A stretch of DNA of 64,000 nt from Pyropia yezoensis (lineage: Eukaryota > Rhodophyta > Bangiophyceae > Bangiales > Bangiaceae). The stretch lies in assembly GCA_009829735.1 (NCBI GenBank), contig CM020618.1, positions 43,042,878 to 43,106,877 on the forward strand, read 5' to 3'. A program made the position numbers and the translations under genes. This document shows positions 51,033-61,208 of this stretch, piece after piece (position 1 is the stretch's first letter; every line of letters begins with the position of its first letter). The notes below the pieces were generated by a model. That model worked only from the letters and a program-made list of their open reading frames with translations, did no database searches and was not told the origin of the DNA.

Positions 51033-52976
51033 CTAGGCACGCGTGCTAGACTCTCCAACCCCACGGCCCTCGCCCTCACGTGGAGGCGAGCGGCGAGACC
51101 CACGCCGATAACGTTCCCCACCAGTCGGCGGGGCCGGCGGCTCCAAGTCGGAACCGTCGCGCCCCTCACGGTCACGCAAGTGGCGACGACCGCGGCTACC
51201 CTTCTGCTTGGTCTTGCGTGCAAGTTGGCGACGCAGACGCCGGACCGACTCCGACTCCGACGGGGTAGAGGACTCCGAGACGGAATATGACAACCCGTCT
51301 TCCGACACGGAGGGAGAGCGCCGTGAGTGACGGCGACGTCGGCGAGGAGGCGAGTATGCCCGGCTCGCCCGACGCTTGCTACGCCCAAGTGAGGCTGGCT
51401 GGGGCACAATAGACCCAATACGAGCTAACTCGGCCGTCATGAACCCCGCCACCGACTCGCAACTCGCCGTCGCCACCGCAGTACGAACGCGCTTCTCAAC
51501 TTGAGGAGTCTCGGAAACCTGAAGGGTTGCGGTCGACGTGGCCAACCAAGAAATGGTGCGCACCAACGTGGTGATCATCATCTCTGAAGTCAGGGGCGTG
51601 GCCGGCAACACCAACTTGGGATAAACCGTCAAGAGGGTGGCCCCCACGTTGGGGGACACCGGAGTGGACGACTCATCGGCAACACTTATCGGGATGTCCC
51701 CGTGCGGCTGGTTAGGGACAGGAGGAAGCTGAGGGGCACGCCGAGTTGGCAGTGCCCGGGTGTAACTGCGACCCCTACTCGGGGCCCCCGCAGTGGGTTG
51801 AGACAGGTAGTCCTCGTGAGCGGGCACGGCCATCACGATGGCCTTGTCCGGGGGCGGCGCAGTGCGGCGATCCACCCCCGGGGCATACGGTTAGTCCCCG
51901 ATGCCCAACCCCTCTCGAAGTACCACACGGCCGTCGTGAAGTTCACGACCGACCCAGACGAACTGGCGAAGTGCGCCGTCGTCCTTGGGCCCGCGGGTGG
52001 AGCGGCGCAACTTGTGCTCAGTGCTCTCCCACTCGATAAACTTGTGGAGACGGAGCATCTCCTCAAGTAGAGTGAGTTGTCCTGATGAGCACCCCTCAGC
52101 AACTAGCTGAGGGGTGAGCTGTTCCAAACCTTGGATCAGCCGAGGGGGGAGATGCCAGAGCATCCCCCGCCGCTGGACACAAGACACCCAGGTCGACATG
52201 ACCTCGAGGAGCCACTGGGTTGCCAACATGGCGAACACCATGTGGTTCGGGCTTGCCACCAATATGGTGGAGCCGTAGTGGTCGAGCAACCGGGGCAGCA
52301 ACGACGGAAACCCATAGGGGACCTCAACTTAGGGCCACCACTCGGGCCTTTTGGGGTAGTACTGCTCCTTGCTAGCAGCAGACTGCTGCGGAAACTCAAG
52401 TTGAGCCGAGGTCACCAAGTAGGGACCTCGCCGGAAGTCCTTCTCCACCCGCACATCAAAGTGATGAGTGTGCGGATCGACCTCGTGAAGGTACGGAGCA
52501 CGAGTTGTCACCGCGTCCCAAGTAAAGTTCGGCACGTCGCCGGGACCCGGGGTAGTTCCCCCGCGGTCCACCATGGCCTTGGCCCGCTGCACGTCTTCGA
52601 CTTCGTCATCGTCAAGGAAGGCAAACTGGTCCGTCCTGAAGTCGGGAGGGAACCCGACCCTACGGGGATACTTTTCCCGTAGGCGGTCCCATACCCGACC
52701 CATCGCTGTGCCAAGTCGGCCACAGCGGAGAACAGTCAACCCCTCCTCATATAGAGGCCAAGCGGGGTAAAACCACCGCCCCAAGGCCTCACGTGGGATG
52801 ACGCGGCCCGCCTCCGGAGGAGATCCCGCCGTCAACCCAAAGCCGGGTGACGCGGGAGTCCCATCCCCCGGAGCGACCGCGGAGCCCCCGCCGGAAGTCC
52901 CGGCGGGCGCCACACCGTAAGAGGTGTCCTCCATACGCTCGTCCAGGGAGTCAGACTCCAACACCTGGATCGCCAT
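51033..52976 (-). pseudogene. C2 reverse ORF with two in-frame stops
   Basis: ATG 52976 (MAIQVLESDSLDERMED). Two stops: Gln to TAA at 52326-52328 (WWP-stop-VEVPYG) and TAA at 51888-51890 after GLGIGD. Domains match C1 and C3: LGRWFYPAWPLYEEG, VRVEKDFRRGPYL, LATQWLLEVM, RRGMLWHLPPRLIQGLEQL. The C-terminal 100 residues are strongly basic and Ser/Arg-rich (RAYSPPRRRRRHSRRSPS, RRLRRQLARKTK), like nucleic-acid-binding RS tails. The second stop is shared with C1 but not C3. Confidence 0.75.
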
Positions 52977-53314
52977 GGCTCTCCCCAAGTTAGGGAGAGG
53001 CAGGGCGGTTGCAGCTGTACGAGACCCGCCTCGAGTTATGGGGGGCTCGGATCGCGGATAGATGGGTGGCCCCCCAAGCGTGGGGCGGCCCAGGGGAAGG
53101 TGAAGGGGATGTGTTGGTTGTGGTGAGATGAGAACCGAGGAGAGCAAGCTGCCGAGTGGGCAAGCTTGAGGAGGCGGGCGGTCAACGTGACCGCCTCCAC
53201 GTCCACGTTACGAAACCGGGGGGGAACAGCAAGTCGCGCCCCCAACGCCGAGACGTGCGTTTATACGCCCCCTCGCAGGGCCGACCGGGTCGGTCGGAAC
53301 TGAGGAGAGGGGAG

Positions 53315-53783
53315 TGTGGCAGTATTGACCCCCAGGTAGGGGGGCAGCACGTGCCATGCAAGAGGCGGCAGGCCACTAGCCTGACCCGTTCCTCCCCCTG
53401 CATTTGGGTCCATATTCCCTAAGTTTGGGATAGTTAGCTTAGTAGTAAATCCAACTTGGATTTGAGGGTTCTCTGCATTTATCGTCTTGAATTTTCGTGT
53501 GGCCCGGTGGGCAGGTGCTGGGGTGGGAGATTCTGAGTGGCGAGATTCTGAGGGGACCCTGGGGGGATAAGGGGAGGGACAGCGGGGCTTGGCCTTGCTT
53601 CCCCGTCCCGACCAAGAAACTGTTGGACCACACACCATCTTCTTGTTTGTCAGTGGGGGGATTGCCCCACAACAGGGATAGAGTGTGTGCGACTTGCACT
53701 TCTTCCGGTTCCCCCGACACGGGAGGCAGCCCTTGTACACCGCCCCAACTTGGGTGTCGCGTGTGCCAGTGGTTTTTGCCACA
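53315..53783 (+). repeat. Family C LTR, 3' LTR of C2
   Basis: 469 bp, TGTGGCAGTATTGACC to GTTTTTGCCACA, in plus orientation, with perfect TGTGGCA/TGCCACA ends. The flank CTCTTCTCGAC is non-element DNA. Confidence 0.92.
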
Positions 53784-54076
53784 CTCTTCTCGACTGGGTA
53801 GGGGGGATCGTGGACCTGCTTGGGGCGCTGGAGCCTGGTGAGAGAGAGGAGTGGGACCAATTGCGTGGCGCACTGCGCACCTTTTCGTTGGTCTCGGTTG
53901 GGGGTGCGAGAGGAGGGGGGGGGGTTGATGCGTCAGACCTGTTGGAACTGTGACAGCTGGCCGATCTGGCGACCATTTGCGGGCAGGCAAACAGGTGTGC
54001 ATCGCGTGCACGTGACCTCGTAGGTCGGTTTTTTAAGAAGAGCATCGAGCAGGATGCATTTTTCCGCGACATCCGT

Positions 54077-55578
54077 ATGACGCCTGCCCACTTTGACGAG
54101 TTGGTTGCACGTGCAACGCCGTATTTTCCCGTCGAGACTCGGGGGCCTTCTGCCATTCCCGCTCCATGGAGGTTCTTTGTGTTGCTTTGGCTTGCTCAGG
54201 GCGGACGGCAGCGGGTAGTGGCGCGCGCGGTGGATGTTGCTGTGTCCACGTTTGGCAAGTTTTGCGCCCCCATGGTAAAGGCGCTACGGCGTGCCCTCCC
54301 TGCCCCTGCCTGGCCAGACAAGAACGAGCGCAAGAAGATTGGGCTCGACTTCTCGCATCTCACGGGCGGCGATCATGCTGCCTGGCGTGGCTTGTACGTT
54401 ACGTGACGTGATTGTGTTTGTGCCTCGCCTAGTGCGCTGGTTCATCCTACCGTGAGGTCCGTTTGTATGTAAGCTCGTACACCTTTCACTGCGTGATGTG
54501 GGTGGGTTGTAGCTATGTAGCTGGAGCTGACGACGTTGACCTTTCAATGTCTGCCTTTCTCTTTGGCCTGCTCTGTTTGTAGGTGCGGGGCCGTTGACGG
54601 TTGTCACACCCCTCTGCTCACACCTTGTGGTGAGCATAAAGAGGACTTCATGGACCGCTATGCGCGCTGCTCCCTCCTCTTCCTCGCCATCTCCGATACA
54701 CGGCTGATTCGGTATTTCGTTGGGGGCTTCCCCAGGTCGCGTGGCGACTCGACTGCCTTCAAGGTGCGCTCCTGGTATCGAGCGATGCTGGATGAAGACG
54801 GCACACTACCTCCGTTGGAGGATGGAGAGTTTATTCTCGGAGATGCCGGCTTTGCCTTGGCAGTACTTTTGGTATGTCATATTCCGCCTGGAGGGCATCC
54901 CATAGGGGTGGCCTTCAGATTGGACGTGTGCGAGGAGAGAGTGCTCGTGGGTCTTTGTGGCGGGGGGGTGGGGCGGCGGCAATTTCGCCTCCGTCGCGCG
55001 TGCGAGGGAGACGATGGGGCGCGCCCTCCCCGCCCTCCGCCTTTCACATTGGCTAGACGCCGCATGCCCCTCCGCACCGGTGCCCCCGCGCCGCCGGGCT
55101 TTCTCTCCATTTCCAAATGGGGTCAGTGCATATCATGCTGACCGCACATTTTCTGGCAGGTTCCCCTCCGTGACTGTTTCGGATGCACTTTTCCTTGTCG
55201 CAGATTACGCCATTCCGAGAAGTAGACATGCATGGACCCAACGTCGCGTCCATGAGGCGGTTCAACCACCAGCACGCGAAAATGCGCGTCGTGATAGAAA
55301 ATGCTTTTGGGCTGTTGAAGGGTAGATGGCACGTGCTGAGGATGACGTACGCGTACCCTCAACTAGCCGCCAGTTTGCAGCAGGTGTGCGTTCGGCTCCA
55401 TAATGTTTTGGAGGAGCGCGACGCTGCCTATCACGACGAGGCTCGGGAGGACGATGACGAGGACCCGTACTCCTCGTCCGCAGCCGACACTGCGGACTCC
55501 ACGTGGGCGGCCGGCGCTCGGCGCCGCATCGAGCTGGTTAAAGCGCTGGCGCTGCCGTGGGTGGACGCTGCTACATAG
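54077..55578 (+). CDS. PIF/Harbinger transposase, three exons
   Basis: Exons 54077-54393, 54583-54871 and 55204-55578 (introns GTACGT...TTTGTAG and GTATGT...GTCGCAG) join in phase to 326 aa. Exon 1 has MTPAHFDELVARATPYF and a helix-turn-helix-like region (VVARAVDVAVSTFGKFCAPMVKAL). Exon junction 1 yields CGAVDGCH, the first catalytic Asp (DG[TC]H motif). Exon 2 gives GFPRSRGDSTAF (second Asp) and ILGDAGFALAVLL, which continues in exon 3 as ITPFREVD. Exon 3 has FNHQHAKMRVVIENAFGLLKGRW with the catalytic Glu. The frame is open upstream to 53954 with a conserved-looking FFRDIRM, so an extra 5' exon is possible. The triad is complete. Confidence 0.85.
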
Positions 55579-56051
55579 CTGTTGCCAGCAGTTGCGGGTG
55601 GCAGTCTGCGGGAACGGCCGTACTGTGCGGGCTTGACGTAGGATGTGGGGCGATGGGGGGATGCTATTGTGGGTGAGTGTGGATGTCCTTGAGTAAGGGG
55701 CGGGCTGTCGCGGCCGCCCCTTGGGGGGGGGGGCGTGTTTGTGCAGGGGGCGGAATCGCTCATTTTGAGCGGGGAGGGGGAGCCTCTTCTGTGTGGGTGA
55801 GGCCGAGAAGACGCTTCCAATAGGGGGGGACTCCAATGCGGCCACCTTCGCTGTGGGATGGTGAGGTGCAAGCGCGGGCAGGGGGGTCAGCGTACGCGTG
55901 CACCGCGGGGGTTGTAAAACGCTGGGTGTGCTTTTGTCAAACACGGCTGATGGTGGGTGGGGGAGGGACCTCGCTTTTTTTTCTTCACATACCACATGTT
56001 CTTTTGCAAACAAGAGACAAGTGCGCCCCGCCGTCAAATCAAGTTACCCAC
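55579..56051. other. Convergent gap between the two Harbinger genes
   Basis: 473 bp including a G-run (near 55726) and a T-run (near 55975). No gene supported; 3' UTRs of both genes are expected. Confidence 0.5.
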
Positions 56052-57158
56052 TCACAGACCACGACGCGCCTTCTCTGCGTACGCGTTCATCATATTGACA
56101 AGCGCTTGGCGCACGTCATTGGCGGACGTCCCACCCTCTTCCCCGCTAGTCTGTTCCGCGTGGCGCTTGCTCTCTAGGTACTCGCGGAGGAGCCCCACGG
56201 CAGTATCCTTCTTGGCCTTCTTGCGCTCCGGTGTGCGTGCAGCAATCTGGGCTGCAGTGGCCAAGGAAGAGATGTCGCGGACAGGAGCAGCAGTCGCAGG
56301 GGCGGGGGGGCTCTCAGCAGGGACATCTAAGTCCTCTTCCCCACCACTCGCCGAGCTTCCTCCGTCCCCATCCGACTCAGGGCCCTCCCCGTGGTCTTCA
56401 CGGGGAGCGTCGATGATGGCGGCCGCTAAGCCGCTGGCGTCACCGCGCGGCTCGCTGGCGCCTCCTCCACTAGCGCTCTCCCCTCCACGCTTGCCGCTCC
56501 CGCTGAGGACGCCCCGTGCCCCACCAACCTTGCCAGAGCGCGCCTGCGCGGCCGCCGTGAGGTCCAGGGGCTCGCGGACGGTAAGCTCCGTTGACACGTG
56601 CGACTTCTTGAACGCCTCCCGGGCGAGGTCAAACAGAATCGCGCCGCCAAACTTGAAAATGAGGTCCTCGCGCTGCGCCGCGCTCATGCCGGTTGACTTC
56701 AGCTTCAGACACGTGTCGGCGTACCGCGTGCGCATGTTCTTGACTTTCTTGTCCACAGCCACCGCCTCGCGGGTGCGCGCCAGCGACTGGTTGACGGTGG
56801 GAGTCGTGATGAAAAAAGCGTCCAGCATGGCGCGGCCCGCTCGGCGCTTCATATCGCCGGTACGGCTGGCGCGGCAGGCCGCCCAGTGGGTGGCCGCCGC
56901 GGTGAGGATGCCCACGCACTCGCCCGGAGTGAAGTTCTTCGAGCGGTTGATAGCGGCCGCGCCGCCTGCCGCCTTGCGCTTGCGCCCCTCGCCGTTCTGG
57001 CTAGAGCCCGCGCCGCGCTCTGCAGCCATACTGCTTGGGATGGTCACTAAGGGAGACAGCAACGGAGGGGGTCGGGGTCCGGGAAGGGGGCGGCGATCAA
57101 GGTAGGAAGGCGTGGGTAGGAGTACAGAGTGCGGTGGGAAGGTACCACTCGAAGACAT
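56052..57158 (-). CDS. Myb/SANT-like DNA-binding protein of the PIF/Harbinger element
   Basis: 368 aa from ATG 57158, or 325 aa from ATG 57029 (MAAERGAGSSQNG), which has the better coding context. Residues about 70-170 resemble the trihelix Myb/SANT domain of Harbinger accessory proteins: KNFTPGECVGILTAAATHW, INQSLART-type helix (TVNQSLARTREAVAVDKKVKNMRTRYADTC is a longer stretch, key residues Lys/Arg/Tyr) and EDLIFKFGGAILFDLAREAF. The rest is acidic/Ser-rich with a C-terminal helix (KKDTAVGLLREYLESKRHAEQ). In known PIF systems this partner imports the transposase and binds the termini. Confidence 0.7.
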   Translation of the reverse strand: MSSSGTFPPHSVLLPTPSYLDRRPLPGPRPPPLLSPLVTIPSSMAAERGAGSSQNGEGRKRKAAGGAAAINRSKNFTPGECVGILTAAATHWAACRASRTGDMKRRAGRAMLDAFFITTPTVNQSLARTREAVAVDKKVKNMRTRYADTCLKLKSTGMSAAQREDLIFKFGGAILFDLAREAFKKSHVSTELTVREPLDLTAAAQARSGKVGGARGVLSGSGKRGGESASGGGASEPRGDASGLAAAIIDAPREDHGEGPESDGDGGSSASGGEEDLDVPAESPPAPATAAPVRDISSLATAAQIAARTPERKKAKKDTAVGLLREYLESKRHAEQTSGEEGGTSANDVRQALVNMMNAYAEKARRGL

Positions 57159-57740
57159 AGAAATGAGGGCGTGAGGAGCACGTGAGGCTGATTATAAGGG
57201 TTACCGCCCCCCCTCAAAGGCGAGGTGCGCGTACCTCTAGGAGCGGCCAACACACGCGCCTCACCGCCGCCCTCACAAGCGGCAAAAAGTCGCTTCCCGC
57301 CGGGTAAAAGAAAACAGGCGCGCGCGCCTCGCACGGCGTGCGCACCACACGCGCAAAGTAGGGTGGCGCGCCCACAGCCGGTTGCGGAGAAGGGCGCAGG
57401 ACCTTATGCTCGACGCGCCAAAGGTTGACAAAAAACCAGACGAGAGAATGCACAGCGAGAGGTGAACAGCTCTCATAAGGACACTATGTAAACTCCTGTA
57501 AGTAGGAGTTGCCATCTGAGACGAGTGTTGAGACCCGACTTAAGCCGCCCTTTTCCGTGAATCGTCCTCTGACATGGATCCTCGGACCGTCACTCGATAT
57601 GGCCGGTCTCAGAAGAATGATCGGACGGGAAATAATCGCACAGCAGGTCACAGCATTTGAGGCGACCCAGCGCTGTAAGCGCGACTGAGCAATCGTGGCC
57701 TCTCGTTCAGGTTCTGCCCGGAGAGCGCCCTCGGTTCACC
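57159..57740. other. Region right of the Myb-like gene, no gene recognised
   Basis: About 580 bp. It includes a perfect hairpin AACTCCT-GTAAGT-AGGAGTT at 57491-57510. Probably the upstream region of the Myb-like gene and the transposon end. Family C sequence starts at 57741. Confidence 0.5.
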
Positions 57741-57935
57741 GCGGAGAAGGTCCGGGCGTACTGCGCCCGGAATGACATCGACCCTGGTTGCCCTCCCTCA
57801 ACGTGAGGGAAGGCCACGTGGTCAGGTCCAGAGAGTGCTTCAAGTCGAAGTGAAACACAAAGGGGCTTTTAACTTCAGCCCTAACCCTCTCACTCTCACA
57901 ACATGGGCAGCTGCCAACTCGGCACGCATGCTAAA

Positions 57936-59861
57936 CTATCCACCACCACGACCCTCGCTCTCACGCGGAGGCGAGCGGCGAGATCCACGCCGGTAACGGT
58001 CACCACTAGTCGGTGTAGCAGCCGCCTCCAAGTTGGAGTCGTCATGAGTCTCGCGATCATGAGTGCGACGACGAGCGCGGCCACTTGCCGGCTTTGTCTT
58101 GCGCGCAAGTTGGCGGCGCAGACAACGGACCGACTCGGTCTCGGACGGGGCGGATGACTCCGACTTGGAGTACGACAACTCATCATCCGACGCGGAAGGA
58201 GAGCGCCGCGAGTGGCGGCGACGACGACGAGGAGGAGAGTAGGCACGGCTCGCCCGACGCTTGCCGCGCCCAAGTGGGGCGGACGAGGGCATGATGGAGC
58301 CGATGCGAGCCAACTCGGCCGTCATAAACTCCGCAACCGACTCGCAACTTGCAGTCGAGACGACAGTGCAAACGCGCTCCTCAAGTTGAGGGATCTCCGA
58401 AGTCTGGAGAGTCGCTGCCGACGCGGCCATCCATGAAATGGCGCGCACCAACGTGGTGATTAGCATCTCGGAAATCAATGCTGCGGACGGCAACACCAAC
58501 TTGGGGTCGACCGTAAGTAGAGTGGCCCCCAAGGTGAGGGACGCAGGCGTGGATGACTCAATCGCAATACCGATCGAGATGTCCCCGTGCGGCTGGAGCG
58601 GAACGGGAGGAAAAGGAGGGGCTCGTCGACTTGGCGGAGCCCGACGGTAGCTGCGATCTCGAGTTGAACCCGCCGCGGCACCTTGCGCCCGAAGCTCCTC
58701 AGGGTCGGCGACCGCTACCACAAGGTTCTTCTCCGGGGGCGGCGCAGTGTGGCGCTCCACCCCTGGGGCATATGGGTAGTCCCCGATGCCCAACCCCTCC
58801 TTGAGTACCACGCGGCCGTCGTGAAGTTCACGGCCGACCCAGACGAACTGGCGAAGTGAGCCGTCGTCTTTGGGCCCACGCGAAAGTCGGCACAACTTGT
58901 GCTCGATGTTCTCCCACTCGATGAGCTTGTGGAGCTTCAACATCTCCTCGAGTAGAGTGAGTTTACCCGACGAGCACCCCTCAGCAACTTGCCGAGTGGT
59001 GAGCTGCTCCAAACCTTGGATCAGGCGGGGCGGGAGGCCCCAGAACATCCCACGCCTCTGGACGCAGGCCACCCAGGTCTACATGACCTCGAGGAGCCAG
59101 AGTGTCGCCAACACGGCAAACACTATGTGGTCCGGGCTACCCGTCATCATGACGGAGCCAAAGTGGTCCACCAACCGCGGTAGTAGCGCGAGGAGCCCAT
59201 AGGGGACCTCAACTTGAGGCCTCCACTCGGGCTTGTTGGGGTAGAGTAACTCCTTGTTCGCCGGCGCTTGTTGCGCAAACTCAATTTGAGCCGAGGTCCC
59301 CAAGTAGGGACCTCGTCGGATGTCCTTCTCCATCCGCACGTTGAAGTGATGGACGTGGGGATCGGAGTTACGAAGGAACGGGGGGCAAGTTGCCACAACG
59401 TCCCATGTGAAGGTCGGCACGTCGCCGGGGCCCTCGGTAGTACCCCTGCGGGTCAAAAAGTTCTTGACCCGCTGCACGCCTTCGCCCTCTTCGTCGTCAA
59501 GGAAGGCAAAGTGGTCCGTCTTGAAATCGGGAGGGAATCCGACCCTACGGGGGAACTTCTCCCGTAGGCGTCCCAAGATGCGATCCATCGCTGTGCCAAC
59601 TCGGCCGCAGCGGATGATCGTCAAGCCCTCCTCGTACAGGGACCAGGGTGGGTAGTACCACCTCCCCAGGGCCTCCCGTGGAGTAACGGGGCCTACCTCC
59701 GGGGGAGAGCCCGCCGCCAACACAGAGTCGGGTGGCGCAGGCATCCCATCCCCCGGGGAAACCGCGGAACTCCCTCCGGAAGTCCCAACGGGTGCTGCAA
59801 CGCGAGGCGTGTCCTCCATGCCCTCGTCCAGGGAGTTAGACTCCACCCCGGAGTACACCAT
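57936..59861 (-). pseudogene. C3 reverse ORF, full length with one stop
   Basis: ATG 59861 (MVYSGVESNSLDEGMED) to a stop at 57936, 641 codons, with a single TAG at 59079-59081 (LLEVM-stop-TWVACVQ). Contains LGRWYYPPWSLYEEGL, FAFLDDEEGEGVQRVKNF, MEKDIRRGPYLGTS, EVPYGLLALLPRLVDH, RRGMFWGLPPRLIQGLEQL, LIEWENIEHKL, VGRELHDGRVVLKEGLGIGDYPYAPG, and an RS-rich basic tail. Where C1 and C2 have TAA after GLGIGD, C3 reads TAC, showing that the ancestral frame ran through. This is the best guide to the full family C protein. Confidence 0.78.
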
Positions 59862-60187
59862 GTCTCTCCCCAAGTTGCGAAGAGGCAACTCGGTCGCAAC
59901 TGCCCGAGGCCCACCTCGAGTTGAGGGGGACTTGGATCGTGGATATACCGGGGGCCTCTCCAGCGTGGGGTGGCCCGGGGTGAGGTGAGTGGTTGGGGAA
60001 AGTGGTGGTAAGGTGTGTGCAAGCTGCCAAGTGGGCGAGCTTGAGGAGGAGGACGGTCGACTTGACTGCCTCCACGTCGAGGTGACGTACCGGGGGACAG
60101 CGAGTTGCGCCCACTGGCGAGTGCGACACGCGCTTTTGTACCCCTTCTCAGGGCCGACCGCGTCGGTCGGAACTGAGGATAGGGGAG

Positions 60188-60651
60188 TGTGGCAGAACTG
60201 GCCCCACGCAGGGGGGCAGAGCGCGCCATACTGGGACGAAGGACGACTGGTCTGACCCGTTCCTCCCTTTGCATTTGATCCCGAATTTCCTCAAGTCAGG
60301 GATACTTTGATTAAAAATCCAACATGGATTTGAGGGTTTTCTGCATTTTATCGTCTTGAACTTTCGTGTGGCCCGGTGGGCAGGTACTGGGGTGGCAGAT
60401 TCTGAGTGGCGAGATTTTGAGGGACCCTGGGGGGATAAGGGGATGGACAGCGGGGCTTGGCCTTGCTTCCCCGTCCCGACCAAGAAACTGTTGGTCCACT
60501 CACCATCTTCTTGTGTACTAGTGGGGGGATTGCCCCACAACAGAGACAGCGTGTGTGCGTCTTGCACTTCTCCCGGTTCCCCCGACACGGGAGGCAGCCT
60601 TTGTGTACTACCCCAACTTGGGTCCTGGGTGCGCGAGCGGTTTATGCCACA
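60188..60651 (+). repeat. Family C LTR, 3' LTR of C3
   Basis: 464 bp, TGTGGCAGAACTGG to GGTTTATGCCACA, preceded by the polypurine tract ACTGAGGATAGGGGAG. Clearly diverged from the 53315 copy. Confidence 0.9.
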
Positions 60652-61150
60652 CAGCGGGCGTCTGGCTGCAGACGTGGGTCGGCTGAGAAGGCGCAGAGAG
60701 AAGCGGGGCACTGACGGGGGGGGTTTCAAGACGACGGTCGTGAGGAGAGGGATCCGTCGCTTGTTTTCGCGCGTCGCGCGTGCGCCGGCAGCAACAGGCG
60801 TCGCACAGCCCCCGAGGCGTACCACTCACGTCCGTTTGGTGGACCGCGGCGCCTTGCTTGCATGTGACAAAGAGAAGGTCCGCCACAACCGCGGGGGAAG
60901 ACCCTGGCGGGCTCTTCTGTGCCCAGCGTCGCCAGACACTCATCCCCAGAGACGGCTTCAATTTGCCGTAGCTGCTTTTCGGAACCGCAACCAAAACTCG
61001 CGAAACAGTCAAATTCGGAGAATGTTGCAATCGGACTTGTGTGCAGCACGCGACATCCCACGTGACAATTCGTCTTCGCACAAACGCTCTTGAACTCCAG
61101 AATGTATTGGAAAACAAAAACAGTCGGCGAGTGTGATTCGAGAATTACTA
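60652..61150. other. No gene recognised between C3 and the inverted-repeat element
   Basis: About 500 bp of host or old element DNA. Frames are open on both strands without family resemblance. Confidence 0.4.
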
Positions 61151-61171
61151 TTGTCTAGTCTACTGCACATT

Positions 61172-61208
61172 CGCCTCAAATGAGGCGGCCTCGAGCCTGA
61201 AATGAGGC
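61172..61208. repeat. Palindrome boxes, left end of candidate element
   Basis: CGCCTCAAATGAGGCG (61172-61187) and an imperfect GCCTGAAATGAGGC (61195-61208). Matching boxes lie at the right end, 62591-62625. Confidence 0.8.

Larger units (their letters stand above)
47411..53783 (+). mobile_element. Element C2: Ty3/gypsy element lacking 5' LTR and gag
   Basis: Plus strand order: pol (47411-50922, with a deletion and a frameshift), a 110-bp convergent gap, the reverse ORF (52976-51033), a polypurine tract (ACTGAGGAGAGGGGAG, ending at 53314) and a 469-bp 3' LTR. The left side is joined to element E. It is dead through RT-RNase H deletion, a frameshift in integrase and stops in the reverse ORF. 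Confidence 0.86.
53784..57158. mobile_element. PIF/Harbinger-type DNA transposon (two convergent genes), ends not found
   Basis: A DDE transposase gene with two introns (plus strand) and a convergent Myb/SANT-like gene (minus strand) is the standard PIF/Harbinger pair, in which both proteins are needed for transposition. I could not find terminal inverted repeats or a 3-bp target duplication. The left end may have been lost at the C2 LTR (53783). The right end is somewhere before 57741. Confidence 0.75.
57741..60651 (+). mobile_element. Element C3: 3' end of a family C element
   Basis: Retains the last 21 codons of pol (57741-57806: AEKVRAYCARNDIDPGCPPS), the convergent gap, the reverse ORF (59861-57936) and the 3' LTR. 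Everything 5' is missing. More diverged from C1 and C2 than those are from each other. Confidence 0.85.

Noticed and set aside
57478-57487. GACACTATGT at 57478 also at the right end of the 61-62 kb element (62637)
   Set aside because: A ten-base match with no further similarity on either side; most likely chance.
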